Notes: generated from the letters alone by a model not told the origin. DNA of 64,000 bases from Acanthochlamys bracteata (GCA_019914995.1 CM034133.1:4588001-4652000); one strand, 5' to 3'; positions 15,001-27,900 are shown, counted from the first letter of the stretch. Translations and numbers: made by a program.

Positions 15001-18000
15001 AGGTAGATTTTTTATAATTTCAATTTTTGCTCTATCCACCTCAATTCCTTTACTAGAAACCACATGTCCTAAGACAATTCCTTGTTTAACCATAAAATGA
15101 CATTTTTCCCAATTTAAAACCAAATTCGTTTCTTCACATCTAGATAAAACCAATTTCAAATTATCAAGGCATCCATCAAAAGAAGATCCAAAAATTGAAA
15201 AATCATCCATAAATACCTCAATGATTCTTTCTACTATATCAGAGAATATAGCTGTCATACATCTTTGAAATGTTGCTGGAGCATTGCACAAACCAAAAGG
15301 CATCCTCCTATAGGCGAAAGTACCGAATGGACAAGTGAATTCTATCCTAGTCTATCCCGCAAGTGCACGGTTGTCTTCTCTTGATCTTCTGGAGCAATCG
15401 GAATTTAATTATAACCTGAAAAGCCATCAAGAAAACAATAATGTGAGTGTCCAGCCAAACGTTCAAGCATTTGATCAATGAAAGGTAAAGGAAAATGATC
15501 TTTTCTTGTTGCAGAATTCAACTTTCTATAATCAATACAAACCCGTCATCCCGTAGTTATTCTTGTAGGGATCAATTCATTATTTTCATTTTTAATTACT
15601 GTTATCCCAGATTTCTTAGGTACTACTTGTACAGGACTAACCCATCTACTATCAGAAATTGGATAGATTACTCCTACATCAAGCAGTTTTAAAATTTCCG
15701 CTCTAACAACCTCTTTCATATTAGGATTTAATCTCCTTTGGCTTTCACGAGTAAGTTTTGCATCATCCTCCATTAAAATTCTATGTATACACATTACAGG
15801 ATTAATACCTTTTATGTCAACTATTGTCCAACCTATTGCTGTCCTATGTTCTTTTAGGATATTAATGAGGCTCTCCTCTTCTCTAACTGTAAGATCTGAA
15901 GATATGATAACTGGGAGGGTTTCATTATCGCCTAAGAATACATATTTAAGATGTTCAGGCAATGGTTTGAGTTCTAATTTATGAGGGATTACAGTAGATG
16001 GCTCTATCCTTATTTCATTCATCTCTAAAGGTTCAAATGAGGCTCTATAACTAGGTTGAATTGGTTTTAACACATTTAGGGCAGCAAGCATATCATTAGA
16101 GTTATCACTATCTGTTATATTTAAAGTTAATGCTGCTTCCAAATCATCCTTGTATTTTTCCTGCAAAATAACAGAATCGATTAGTGGATCTAATAAATCA
16201 ACAGAAAAGCAAGAATCTGAAGAAATAGAAGGATGTTTTAAAGCATCAAACACTTTGATTTTAACGGTTTCACCCAATACAGTCATTGTGAGTGTGTCTT
16301 TTTTCACGTTGATACATGTATCTGCAGTAGCCATAAATGGACGACCAAGAAGAATAGGGATCTCACGATTACTTCTCAAGTTTTCCTCCATATCCAAAAC
16401 AATGAAATCTGCAGGAAGAATTAATTTGTTAACTTGAACTAAAACATCTTCTATAATACCTGTAGGATGCCGTATGGAATGGTCAGCAAGCTCGAGACGC
16501 GCAGTAGTCTTTTTTATACCTTCCAAACCTAACTCTTTGTAGATAGAAAATGGCATCAAGTTGATGCTTGCTCCTAGGTCCAACATAGCACGTGCAAGTC
16601 TCTTGGCACCAATAGTGATAGGAATATCAAAACTACCTGGATCATCAAGCTTAGGTGGAAGCTCGCTTTTCAACACTGCACTTACATTCTTATTCAATCT
16701 GACTCCTTCGTTTGGTGCAAATTTGAGTTTGTGAGCCTTCAAATTTTTAATGAATTTTTCATATGCTGGAATCTGTTCAATCACATCAAGCAAAGGAAGG
16801 TTAATATGCACTTTACTTAACATATCATAAATATCTTGAAATTGCTTATCCTGTTTATTTTGCTTTAGACGGCCCGGAAATGGGATAGGAGGTGTATAAC
16901 GATCAACCGCCTTGTGCAGTCCGGAAGGATGATGAGTAGATTCCTTTCTATTGTGTTGATCACTCTCGGATGGCAATAATTCCGACATTTTTTTTCTTGA
17001 TTCAGCTTTGTCCAGCTCTTGTTTTTCATCATCTGTAACTATACTTTCATTAGAAATATCAACTTTATCATCATTATTAATAAGCTTACCTGATCTTAAT
17101 TGAATGACTTTTGCTTGTTCATTATTTCGTGGATTGATGTTAGGTTGACTAGGAAACTTACCAGATTCTCTTTGGCTCAAAACTTGCGCAATTTGACCTA
17201 CCTGAGCTTCTAACTTTTGTTGACCAATTGCTAACTGTCTTACCAAATCCTCCAATGAAGTCGATGGCTTTGGTTGAGGTGGAGGTTGGTGTTGTTGATT
17301 GCTCCACGAGAAGTTGGGGTGATTCCTCCATCCATTATTGTAAGTGTTTGAATATGGATCATGTTTAGGATGTCGGTTATAGGAGCTTACCATATTTGCT
17401 TGTTCTTGTACAAACTCAGGAAAATCTACTCTCTGTGGACAATGGACAGTAGAATGACCAGATAAATCACAAATGCTACATACCTCTTGTGTTGAAAGTT
17501 TTCCGTTCATAGCCAGCAAAGCATCCAATTTGTTATTAATAGCATTCATCTGCGCTTTAGAAGCATAATCATTATTACCATTTACCTCATAAATTTCAGC
17601 TCGTTTTTCTCGTGTATCTATATGTTGCGTCTCAAGAGCTAGATTTTCGAATAGCGTTTGACATTCAGCTGATGTCTTATTCCGAATAGATCCACCGCAT
17701 AATTATTCACTGCAACTTTGCTAGAAACGGTTAGTGCCTTATAAAATATACGATCAAAAAAATAAAATAGGCAAAAACCATGGTGGGGACATTGAATTAA
17801 CAAATTATTAAATCGTTCCCACGCTTGAAAAAATGACTCATCAGATTGTTGAATGAATTGCATGATTTTATCTCTTAATGCATCAGTTTTCTGAGTTGAA
17901 AAGAATTTCTCTAAAAATCTGTTTTGAATTTCAGTCCAAGTAGTAAGTGAACCAGATCTAAGTGATTGTAACCATACCTTTGCTCTATATTTTAAAGTGT

Positions 18001-18511
18001 AAGGAAAGATTTTCATTTGAAGGTGTTCCTCAGTAACCCCATCTGTCAAAGACATGTTAGAAACCATATTGAAAATTTCTCGAATATGAGCTAAAGGATC
18101 CTCATTGTTCAAACCATAAAAAGAAGGCATCATATTAAAATGAATAGTTTTTAATTCATAGTTTCTAGCAACATCAGGGAGAACTATACTAAATGGAGAT
18201 ACAGAAATTGTAGGAATGTCAAGATCCCCCATTGTTTCATTCGGTGCAACAGCCATCTTTTCAATTCTAATACTCGAATGATTTCTACGCTCACGTCTAA
18301 TTCTCCTAACCTCTCTTTCAAGTTCAGGATCAAATTCAAATGAAGATTGACTATGAGAGCGAGTGATCATGCAATAATGTAATTATAATGAAAAACAAAC
18401 TAATATGCTCTAAGCTAAATGCAAAACAAATTCAAAATATCAATGAATCTAAATGAAGCTAAATTGAATCAAAGTCAAACAAAACAATCCCCGGCAACGG
18501 CGCCAAAAACT
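12006..18511 (-). mobile_element. gypsy internal region, copy 2 (fossil gag-pol)
   Basis: Near-identical to copy 1. On the minus strand gag opens at 18370 (MITRSHSQSSFEFDPELERE) and is followed by a knuckle region with CSICDLSGHSTVHC, protease (DLGASINLMP), and reverse transcriptase with the long open stretch 17549-15546. RT continues with MPFGLCNAPATFQRCM (15303), RNase H (FELMCDASDYAIGAVLGQR), the zinc-binding HHCC part of integrase ([10 protein letters not shown]...CSKCDRCQ) and the integrase core (13920-13570). The 3' non-coding part is shared with copy 1 except for a missing stretch next to the partial LTR. This copy is better kept than copy 1 but still has several breaks. Confidence 0.92.
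18488..18505 (-). other. primer-binding site, tRNA-Asp type
   Basis: Minus strand reads TGGCGCCGTTGCCGGGGA, the tRNA-Asp 3'-end complement common in Athila elements. It lies a few bases inside the 5' LTR at 18512. This fixes the orientation of the element. Confidence 0.88.
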
Positions 18512-19817
18512 TGATGTAGACAAAATCAATTAAGAAAAACTCAGTGATTCTATCCTAGTCTATCCCGCAAGTGCACGGTTGTCGTCTACCGTATAGCAGA
18601 TAACGAGTTTGTTCCACAGAGATTGTTGTTAACTCTAATCCAAATTTTTAGTAACAAAAGTTGTGTTTGTGAAATCGAATCAAAGTGTACGAAAGCTAAG
18701 AATGAAGAGTAATGCACGGATCGAGAAAAACAAATATGCAAACAACTGGAGTTTTAGAATCCACCACTAATGTCTCTAATTTAATCCTTAAATAAACATG
18801 ATAATAGATTATGATGATTGTGAAGATCTTGTATCTAACACCTTGGTCCAGTTTTTAGATACGATTTCTAATTATGACTTTAACTTTGGTCCAGTATAAA
18901 ATCACCTATCGTTAGTGATATTCTAACTCCTTGTTTAGAAATTACTAACAATGCATTAGGTTCTGCGAAATCATAAATCATATAGTTACATTCACTTTGG
19001 TCCAGTAAATATTAACTACAATTATTAATCCTGTAATTCATAAATTATGTTCCGATTGGTCCTCGCAAACACAATTAATATAATAATTTAGATATCAAAC
19101 TCAATGCTAATCATGCATGCAAATTTAACATCTAAATATCCTTTCAAACAAGAATTAACAACTCACATAAAATCAACAATCCATACATCACATAATATTT
19201 AAGAAATAAATTAAATTTATTAGGGTTTCATCCTAACTCCAGTTTAGAAAATTTAGCCACTCATATTAATATTACACACAATAATATTGTATGAAAAATA
19301 AAACATGAGAAAAAGAGAAGAAATCAAATCTGAAGAATTTTTCGTCTCTTGATTTGATCTTCCTTCTGTCTTCCGTCGGCTCTCTCTAGGGTTTCTGTCG
19401 GCCCTTTGTTGCCTCCTTATTGGCTCTTCGTTGCTCCTTTGATCGATGCTCTTTTGGCTCTCCATTCACCCCTTTTTATAGTTGAACTTCCTCCCACAAA
19501 ATTAGGAAAAAGAATATCTTCAGAATATTCAAATTAGATTTGATATAGATTTGTTGCTATATTTGATGCTAGATTTGATGCTAAATCTTTGATTTAGATT
19601 TGATTGGTCAAATGCATCAATGAGAATCGCCGCTTGATATTTCCTTCCATGATTGGCTCCTTTATTTTATTCCTTCAATATTTTGCTTCTTTATTCACAT
19701 ATACTTCACAAAATAAAATAAATTAAATTAATTCATATTGTGAATAGAATTTTAATAAAAATCTAATATTTATTATAACAATAAGATATAATAAATATAT
19801 CACATTACACATTATCA
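18512..19817 (-). repeat. 5' LTR of the Athila-like element
   Basis: About 1306 bases, TG...CA ends, partner of 2935-4236, followed by target duplication attat (19818-19822). Confidence 0.92.
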
Positions 19818-20467
19818 ATTATTATTATGTATCTTATTTTTTCTTTAGGATATCCATACACAGGAGATAATTGTGCATGGTACTAAAAAAGAGTTTATAC
19901 TATCTGGATGACGTTAATTTAGGAAGAGTTTACAGTGCTCGTGAATCTGAAACTGACAAAAAAAATAAAGTTTGGTTTTGGCATTGCCGTCTAGGTCATA
20001 TTTCTTTTGGTTATTTAAAATATTTGCTACCATCTTTATTTTTCGGTCTCAAACAGTCTGAGTTCTAGTGTAGAGCATGTATTCTTACTAAAAGTCATCG
20101 AGTGTCGTATTTTTTTGTTATCAATAAAAAAACAACTCTTTTTGAGTTAGTCCATTAGGTGGTTTGGAAATCCTCTTCAGTTATGGCCTTTACTGGCATT
20201 AGATCGTTTGTGACATTAGTAAATGATTGCACAATATGACATGGTTATATGTTTTAAAGAATAAATGTGATGTTAGTGATACTTTTGTGCGGTTTCATAA
20301 GATGTTGAGGTCGATCGGTAATTTATTAAAAAAAAGTTGAGTTAACTTTTGTGATTTCAGAGGCATAGTTAGCAGATATATTGACAAAAAGAGTTTCAAA
20401 CAAAATTTTTTATGACTCACTAAACAAGTTGGCATTAATGATATCTTTGCACCAACTTGAGGGAGAG

Positions 20468-20625
20468 TGTTGGCGTGAGTCAATAATATATTATCGTAGA
20501 TATTTTCTTTATAATTATATTTTAGATATCTTTTTTTATTTAGAACTCTCCATATTTAGTTTTATAAGGAATCTATATATATGTATTTGTATTGAATGAT
20601 AAGAATGAGATTGAAATAGTTTTCA
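20468..20625 (+). repeat. 3' LTR of copia element 1
   Basis: Begins TGTTGGCGTGAGTC straight after a purine tract and ends ttttca. Partner of 976-1133. Confidence 0.85.
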
Positions 20626-21868
20626 TCTAAAGTAAAAATTGGGTGTGAAACAATAATAATAACACATAAAATAGAGAAACTTAAAATCAAAAAGAAAGAA
20701 GTAGAATTTCTTAAAATAAAAATATGCCTTTAGGCTAGAGTCATTCAGCTTTGCTTATAGGATTCTTTTTACTCCTCTATTTTATTTCATATTTTTTAAT
20801 AAAGTTTTCACAATATTTTACAAAATTTAGTTAAATTTTTTAAAAATTAAAAATAATATATGTTGTAAATCTTATTATTGCTTTTTTTTATTAATTTTTT
20901 TAAAGATAAAAAATAGCTTTTTTTTAAATAGAATAAAAATATTTTTTGTTTTTAAAAATCTCTATTTTGTAAGCATTCATAAACGTACCCTTAGTAGGCT
21001 CTACTAGGCTAGAAGAACCAAAAAGAAATTGACCACCTATACAATGTGATTTTTTGTACGTTGTTAGTTTCATCAAAAATACGGTCAGAAAGTAAACTAT
21101 TGAACCCACATAAGAGAGTGATCGTGCTAAATAAAGCTTGTTTAGTTGACGTACTTCAAATGTTCGAAACTCTAATTTCTTTCGGTAGTTCACATATTTT
21201 AAATATAAATTGAATTGAAAATTTCACTTCAAAGTTACTTTACTTCACTTTTCATCTCACTTAAAAAATGAAAAAAATACTTCATTTTCAATCCACTTCA
21301 ATAAATAATTTAAACATAAAAATTTAATTTTACTTTCAACATATTTTTCAAGAAACTTCACTTTTCATTTTTCACATTTGCGATACTCATTTATGTGCAT
21401 TTCAAACACGCCCTTATCTAAAGTGTCCCGGAATAAATTTCTTTTCTTAAGCTTTCAAATAATCTTTAATTTTTAGACTCACTTTTATATCACTTTTTAA
21501 TAAACAAACACATAGCAGGACACATAAATTAATTATGACTTCAACCTTATTAGAAAGCATTTAATTACAAGCATGTGTACATGATATTGTGTGATGAAAG
21601 AACTGTTCACATATTTAGAAATATAAATAAATGAAACAAAATTCTAAAAACTGGTAAATGTCCCAACAAAAGATATTGGTCACGCAAGTTGATGGATCTG
21701 AAATTGCTTGGAGTAAAAAAGTATGTAAAAATTATCAAACCTCGTTCAATTCCACACTTACAATCATATTAAAAATAGCATGAGTCCACATAAATGAGTA
21801 TTTTATTATATATATATAAAGAAGGCACCGCCAATCATAGCCGTTGGATCAAGGGATTCAATGGCTAC
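20626..21868. other. AT-rich spacer, MITE-like fragments
   Basis: No gene recognised. The stretch holds AT-rich sequence with phrases such as cataaacgtacccttag (about 20978) and ttcaaacacgccctta (about 21400), which look like ends of decayed MITEs, but I could not pair them into a bounded element. The minus-strand open frame 20924-21193 has no recognisable features. Confidence 0.4.
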
Positions 21869-22345
21869 CAGTGAAAAAAGTAATTTATAAAAAGCACACT
21901 ATGAGTGTAATAAAATAATTTGCTATTTCTTCTGCCCTTTTTTTTTGTTTCGCCCTCTCCACTTGCTTTTGATTGAAGTTCTTCTTCGGCAACTTCTTCA
22001 CTTGCAATCAAGCGATCAAATCTTCTTTCCTAAATCTTTTCCGAGTCTTCTTTCTCACTTATCCTTCCTCTCGTCGATCGGCTTTTGGAGCGAGGGATCT
22101 AATCATCTTCTGCCGATGGCAATAGATATAAAAATCGGTAGGAGAGGAAGATCGGATCGCTTAATTGCAAGTGCGGAAGATCGTCGGAGAAGAATTTAGG
22201 TTGAGAGCACAGGATCAGGCGAAATGAACAAATAAAAAAAAAAGAGAAGGACAGAAGAGAAATTAGTGATTCTATAAAAAGGACATATCAAATTACCTTA
22301 TTACTCTCAAAGTGTGTTTTTCCTTTAAGATTGCTCTTTTCACGG
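21869..22345. mobile_element. fold-back (long inverted-repeat) element
   Basis: The left arm (about 21869-22060) is mirrored by the right arm (about 22150-22345). Outer pair: cagtgaaaaaagtaa against the reverse complement of ttgctcttttcacgg. Next inward: agcacactatgagtgtaataa against the complement of aaagtgtgttt. Then atttcttctgccc against ggacagaagagaaat, and innermost cacttgcaatcaagcgatc against gatcgcttaattgcaagtg. The arms are imperfect and separated by a spacer of about 100 bases. No transposase is present and I could not read a convincing target duplication. The small open frame at 21945-22199 lies across the arms and is probably not a gene. Confidence 0.65.
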
Positions 22346-22629
22346 CAATCAGGTCTATTCATTGTCATTAGATCTAATCTATTCGATGACTCTACCATTT
22401 GATCGCATCTGCTAAACGATAATTTTTTCTGCCATTGATTCATAGTCGCCTTTTTTGTTCTTAATTTGTCGTTTTCTTTGTTAGATTGATCCGCCTAACT
22501 CGCTGACTCGTCGATCCGGCGACTTACAATAGACAACCCGATTTAGGAGAGTAGCCCCAATCATGTCGACTAGATAGAAAAAAATATCTTGATGTCCTTA
22601 GTTTAAAAGTAAAAGAGGTATGTACTTAG

Positions 22630-23358
22630 CATGGTTGTTAAAATTTCGATTTAAATCTTAAAATTTTACGATTTTACATCAACAAAACGATCCTACTTGA
22701 TACAAGATCCCGATTTTAAACTTAAAATCCTTAAGATTCTGATTTTACTTGCAATCTTATGATTTCATTTTATAAAAAATTTTCATGAATCAAGAGAGCT
22801 ATCGAGGATTTTGAACAAAGTTGGAATAGTTAAAGATAATCAATCATTCGTTTGTAGTGGATGGAGTTGTATTTGGTTTATTTTGAGAAGTTTATTATGG
22901 AAGTAAAATATTTTTTATATGGTATATTTTGGATTATATTTTTTCTCTTTATTTTGAAGGGATAAATATGATTGCTTGACGGTTAATTAATTGATTACAT
23001 AAGAGATTAGATTTTCTAAATATGGTATAACTATATAAGTGTACATTTATAAAATAATAATTTAATCTGTAAAGATATTGTGATAATAAGCTAAATAAAT
23101 ATAAAATATTATTAATGATATAATTTATCTGAATCACAAATATGAATATTATTAATTTATTATGTTAAGATAAATATAAAAAAAATTATATTTTTAATTT
23201 TTAGTAATTTTAATAAGTACTATCTAAATTTTTTAAAATATTAAATAATTTTATAAAAAATTATTGATAAGTAAGATCTTACGATCTTACTTAGAATCCA
23301 ATTTTATGATCTTACACAAGAGAACGATTCTACGTAAAATCTGATCCTGACAACCTTG
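22630..23358. mobile_element. hAT-like non-autonomous element, copy 1
   Basis: Starts CATGGTTGTTAAAATTTCG and ends ...CTGACAACCTTG, so the tips form an imperfect inverted repeat (CATGGTTGTT against CAAGGTTGTC). Flanking 8-mers gtacttag (22622-22629) and atacttag (23359-23366) match at 7 of 8 positions, the target-duplication size of hAT elements. The interior is rich in short palindromic phrases such as aagatcttacgatctt and has no transposase. A second copy lies at 49076-49816 in the same orientation. Confidence 0.82.
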
Positions 23359-23366
23359 ATACTTAG

Positions 23367-24957
23367 TGTAGTAAGAGTGGTCATGATCGAAATTTCTATT
23401 TCAAATTAATTAGATATTTTGATTAGTAGGAGGATCTGAATAAAAAAGAATAGTAGCTCTATATAGAAACACTAATTGGTAGAACTCAAGTAGATGTAAA
23501 GATCTATGTAGAACTACTGTTCTAAATTTTTTTATATTATTAAAATACGAAAACTCACTGAAATTTTGAATCTGACGAATAAACTTAAAATTTTGGTGAA
23601 TTAAAACACACTCTAATTGCCCTAGTAAGTGTGACCACACCCCGTACATCCTCGTGTATGGAACAAAAACATCGGCATGGGATGATTGAGATACCGTACG
23701 ATTTATCAATGGGGTTTCTGCAAGTCTTTCCTACAAACATTTTATTAAAATCTTGAGAAATCTAACAAGTATGTGTAGGAGAAAACGAGAACAAAAAATC
23801 AGGGCTCATTTCTGCCACGTGCATGAGTGACTATGTAAATCCAAAAGACGGTGTGTCTATCAGGCAACTCACTGCAGTTGTACTTGAATTTTCCGCAATT
23901 CACAGTTTTCCTGAAGTTCTTGGGATACTCTGTGCCTTCTGCTTTGCTTCTGTGAATTCTATCTCACGCTTCATTTTACACGTTTGAAACTATACATCAC
24001 CTGCTAATTTTCCTCATCTTTGCTTCTATATTACTGGATTTAATAGTTTTATAGTGAAACATAAACATCAGGATATCTATTGCTTCTTCAAGGAAACAGC
24101 GTTCTTAATTAAGGTTTCTACACAAAGATCTTCAATACCAAGTAACATCTAAAACAAGCTTCTAGTATTAACTCCAAAGCCGTTACCCCATTGCAATCAC
24201 GTAAATAGCTTGTAAATCTTGGGAACTTGTAGAAAAACCAATCCGCTTCAAAATGAAAGAAAAGCTTACCAAAATTTGTGACGATCATTGGTTCTTATTA
24301 GCTGATCATCGTAGGCCCAAAGTTAGAAGAAAAATGCTATGACCGTAACCTGTTTGCTTTAAGGATCGTGTTAAATGCAACCAAACTTAGATTGCAAAAT
24401 CACGAAATCATAAATGCAGTAATGGTATCAGCATCAACTTACATAATCAGGAAATTGTTCAGCTTAAAAAATCCGCTTAAAAATCAGGCGGCTTCAAGGG
24501 TAAACCTATCTTCTTATTACCTCATTCATCAGTTGAGTAATCTTAGAAGGTATCCAAGAATACTTTTGAAAACTACTTCTAAACAAAAAATATTTTTATC
24601 ATTTTGATAAACAAGCTATATTATTTTAATTTAAATAATAATAATAATAATAAAATTTTATTAGATAATTTTTTTATATTTTAAAAAAATTTTAAATAAA
24701 TATAATATATTAAAAAATGTGAAAAAAATTGAAAAAATACTTTTAGGAAACGTTTAGTCAAAAGCACCCTAATAGCTGACAAAAAAAATTAGAAAGAGAA
24801 ATGCAAAAAGCTGCGTGCATACAGTTTCTTTAGCTAGAATGGAACTATAGAACGGACTTTTAGGGAGGGTTGACCTTTGTTTTGTTTACAGAATGGAATC
24901 AATTTATAAGCAGGATGGGTAAGACTTATCTAGACTCCCATCAGCAAAACTACGATA
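23367..24957. other. intergenic, no gene recognised
   Basis: Mixed-composition sequence without a convincing gene. The minus-strand open frame 23410-23709 and the plus-strand one 24368-24607 show no recognisable motif. Around 24600-24770 there is a low-complexity AT-rich part (aataataataataataa) ending in ggaaacgtttagtcaaaagcaccc, which may be a MITE end. The last few hundred bases probably include the 3' untranslated region of the gene ending at 24958. Confidence 0.4.
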
Positions 24958-27900
24958 CTAGCACCAGATTTTGATACAAACATGTGGAGACTCGCTATCT
25001 TTGCGGTCTGTTGCTGACAAAAACAATCAGAAATTGGAAGTTACACCTATTAGCTAATGTTAGCAGCCAAAATCCCATTCTTGCTTGTTCTTCAATTCCT
25101 TTCACCTGGAAATGCCAAGGTATAACATTTACCTTCATCAATGTGCTTGGCATCTGAGAGACCCTCAACTGACGAATGCTCCTCAACAAATTCATCAGTT
25201 GCCTGCTCTGAGCTCTGATAATCAATAACACTGTCAAGACTCTTCATGCATGAATAGTGCCTCTCGTTCTCTTCTTCACTTTGCATGCTGTCTTGTCCAC
25301 TACTGAACGAAATTTCATATGTTGGAGAGCATTGGGGTTGGGTTCGCATTTGCACAGATCTCAAAAGTGCAGTTCGTCGTAAATCGGCTGCATGGCACAT
25401 ATCATTCGGCGATGAGGGGAACCTGCCTTCTGTATCCGATCCACGGTGTCGTAAATGTGAACAAATCACAGCTGGAAGGCTGCATCCATGCGAAGGGTGT
25501 GGATATGCAGGGAACATCCCATGCACAGGTTTGTGGTGCCTGTGTGGTGAAACTGGACTAGTTGGCCGACTAAGCATGTCTGATTGCGCTGATGTTGAGG
25601 TTACAGGGGCTTCACAGAATCGACAATCATCTGAATCTTCTGACATGGGAGAGTAAGGCATACTAAACTCATCTCTGAAAGTAAAAGAACTTAGAAAAGA
25701 ACCGATGTTATTTTTCAAGTATCATAAATGAGCGGAAAAAAAGAAGAAAAAGCAAAACCTAAAACACTAAAGATACTTAGCTGTTTTCCTCCTCAATAAT
25801 TGACCATGAGGAAGCTCTTAGCACTTACTGTCCTTTACTGAAGGATATCCAGTCAAGTATTGTGCTGCAAACAAGAATCATATCGGTGGAAATTGGCAAG
25901 TACTACCAGAATATATGTTAACAACAATGGGCCTAGGATTTACACAGCATAGTAATAAAAATATACGTTAACAACATCGATAATTATGATCCGCTCCATT
26001 AGGAAAAAATATATAAATAAAACCTGTGCATGCAATTTTATTTTGTTTTCGTGTAGTATCCTTACAGGTCTTTGCAAACTCCTTTTCCAGAAAGAAGTAT
26101 TCATTAAAAGGCTTCCTCTTCTCCTTAAACATGATAGTTCTATCTGAACCAATGTCATGTGGTCTATCTCATTTTACCCAAAGTTGGTGTCAAAATGAAT
26201 CCCCGGAATTACCCAGTTTTAGAATCTTTCATTATCTTGTGTCCACTATTTCACTGTAAAAACTATTAGTTCGCTATGTTGCAAGGTTTAATTAAATCAA
26301 AGATGCAAATAACAACCACTTCTCCAACAGATACCTCTTTGTCAAAGTTATATCCTACTATTATCACCAGAAACGCAATCATGATCAAAGGATCGGAAAG
26401 TCATTCAAATCTACTTACCCCGGTTAATTATACTCAGACCTAAATCCTGCACTTTTATCCCAATTGCTCTCGATCTCATGTCCAGTTTGATGCAGCCCCA
26501 ACATAAAGGCCAGTTCAGCATTATATCCCCAACGCATCTGCACTCCACACAAACAAGGTGCCAGCCATCTCTGATTCCCGCATGTAGTATTTGACATTGT
26601 TAAAAAATTGTTAGGAGGAATGATATCCATCCTAATCGTGTTAAAGCGTTCTAAACATCTTCACATAGGCAAAGAGAAATGCTGTCTAGTACAAAAACTT
26701 TCTCAAGATACTTCATGAAAAACTCCTCCCACAATAAAAACAAAATTAAATCATATCTTGAATGTTGGCAATGGAACATTCATCACCAGGAAATAAGGTA
26801 TTCCTGACCTAACACGTACCTACTCAAGTTTGAACAATGTGTATTCCACAAGAACTTCGTTGTTATAAAATTATTAAGCTGTGCCCAAAATTTATCCTTA
26901 AAAGAGGAAAAATATATACATATAAAATCAGGGAAAAAAAAAAAAGAAAATGACCGGCAGAGCTAAGAAGAAGAGGACGACAAGTGCCAAAACCTTTGGT
27001 GGTATGAAATGCCATCGGACCTCGATGGTGACTCCATCGAGTTGTCAGCAAGCGTGTCGCCAACACTCAACCCATTCAAGCTGGAAGCCATAACCTGCCC
27101 TACCACCAATCAGACAATCAAAGACCATTCACTACCTTCCTGTGTGATCTGACTAGTAAAAAATAAAAGAAACTCAACTCAATCAACGAAACCTATCCAC
27201 ATTAACAATAAAACACAACCCAAATCATCATCCAATAAAACCCAAAAAATCATGAAACGAGAAGCATAGAGAAAATGAATTACAAAGAATAAATTGATAT
27301 ACCTTGGGTGTAAACCGAAGCTCACGCTAGTAAGAAGATGGCTAAGAAATAAAACTAATTTTATTGATCAAACTTCAATACCTTTTTTTGTGATTATGCT
27401 ACTTATTTATAAATAAAGAATTACACTTAAGTTGGAATTTTTCTAATGTTCCAACTTTTCCCTACAAGAGTCCTTAATGGACTCCTCATCCTTATTGACA
27501 CTAAGAGTCCTTACTGGACTCTGCCTCTGTTTGGCACTTTTGGTAAAGTGCCCAAGCACAACCAAACTGTGTCTAGGCAAACATTTGGCGCCAAGCCAAA
27601 AATTTGAAAAGTGCCTAAACACAACTCATCTTGTGTTTAGGCATTTTACCCGGGTGCATTTAGACATTGCACCCGGGGCACACTAGGCACTTCGGTGCCT
27701 TTGTAACTTTTCGGCGTGGACGACCCCTTGTCACTCCCTCAGCTAGCCCATCACTTCCACGCTCTTCCTCTCTTTCCCGACCACCAGAATCACTCCCCAC
27801 CTCTTGAGAATTTGCCTTGTCCACGAGGCAATCCGAAGGTAGTGTCTTACCGCCCAAGGATTCTGAGAATACGGAAATAGGAATGCGGCGAGCATCCTTC

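Larger units (their letters stand above)
2935..19817 (-). mobile_element. Athila-like Ty3/gypsy insertion, tandem LTR-internal-LTR-internal-LTR, broken
   Basis: Outer LTRs at 2935-4236 and 18512-19817 are nearly identical. In plus orientation both start tgatgtagac and end cattatca, giving TG...CA ends. They are flanked by the 5-bp target duplication attat (2930-2934 and 19818-19822), so the block entered the copia element as one insertion. The 5' LTR is on the right: next to it at 18488-18505 is tccccggcaacggcgcca, a primer site matching the 3' end of tRNA-Asp, typical of Athila. A polypurine tract (aagcttgggggtatt on the minus strand) abuts the left LTR. Between the LTRs lie two internal regions separated by a partial LTR. 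Several breaks are present in each internal copy. High LTR identity indicates a young insertion. Confidence 0.92.
976..20625 (+). mobile_element. Ty1/copia element 1, broken, split by a gypsy insertion
   Basis: Two 158-bp direct repeats, 976-1133 and 20468-20625, share gcgtgagtcaataatatatt and tgaatgataagaatgagatt and are its LTRs. The right LTR begins TGTTGG and follows a purine tract (ttgagggagag), the usual copia polypurine site. After the left LTR comes a CCG-rich leader (about 1250-1640), then gag-like sequence (SVKLNGFNYFL, about 1735), a CCHC knuckle region near 2410-2460 and protease-like sequence up to 2934. The copia body resumes at 19823 with the GAG-pre-integrase motif WHCRLGHISFGYL (about 19980) and then the end of RNase H. 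Most of the polymerase region is absent and there are many breaks. LTR divergence of roughly 10% by eye says it is old. A gypsy element occupies 2935-19822. Confidence 0.85.

Noticed and set aside
21945-22199. 84-codon plus-strand frame
   Set aside because: Runs through the arms and spacer of the fold-back element and has no recognisable features.
25285-25656. 123-codon plus-strand open frame
   Set aside because: It lies antisense to exon 3 of the conserved minus-strand gene and shows no domain; the minus-strand reading has intact splice sites and conserved blocks.
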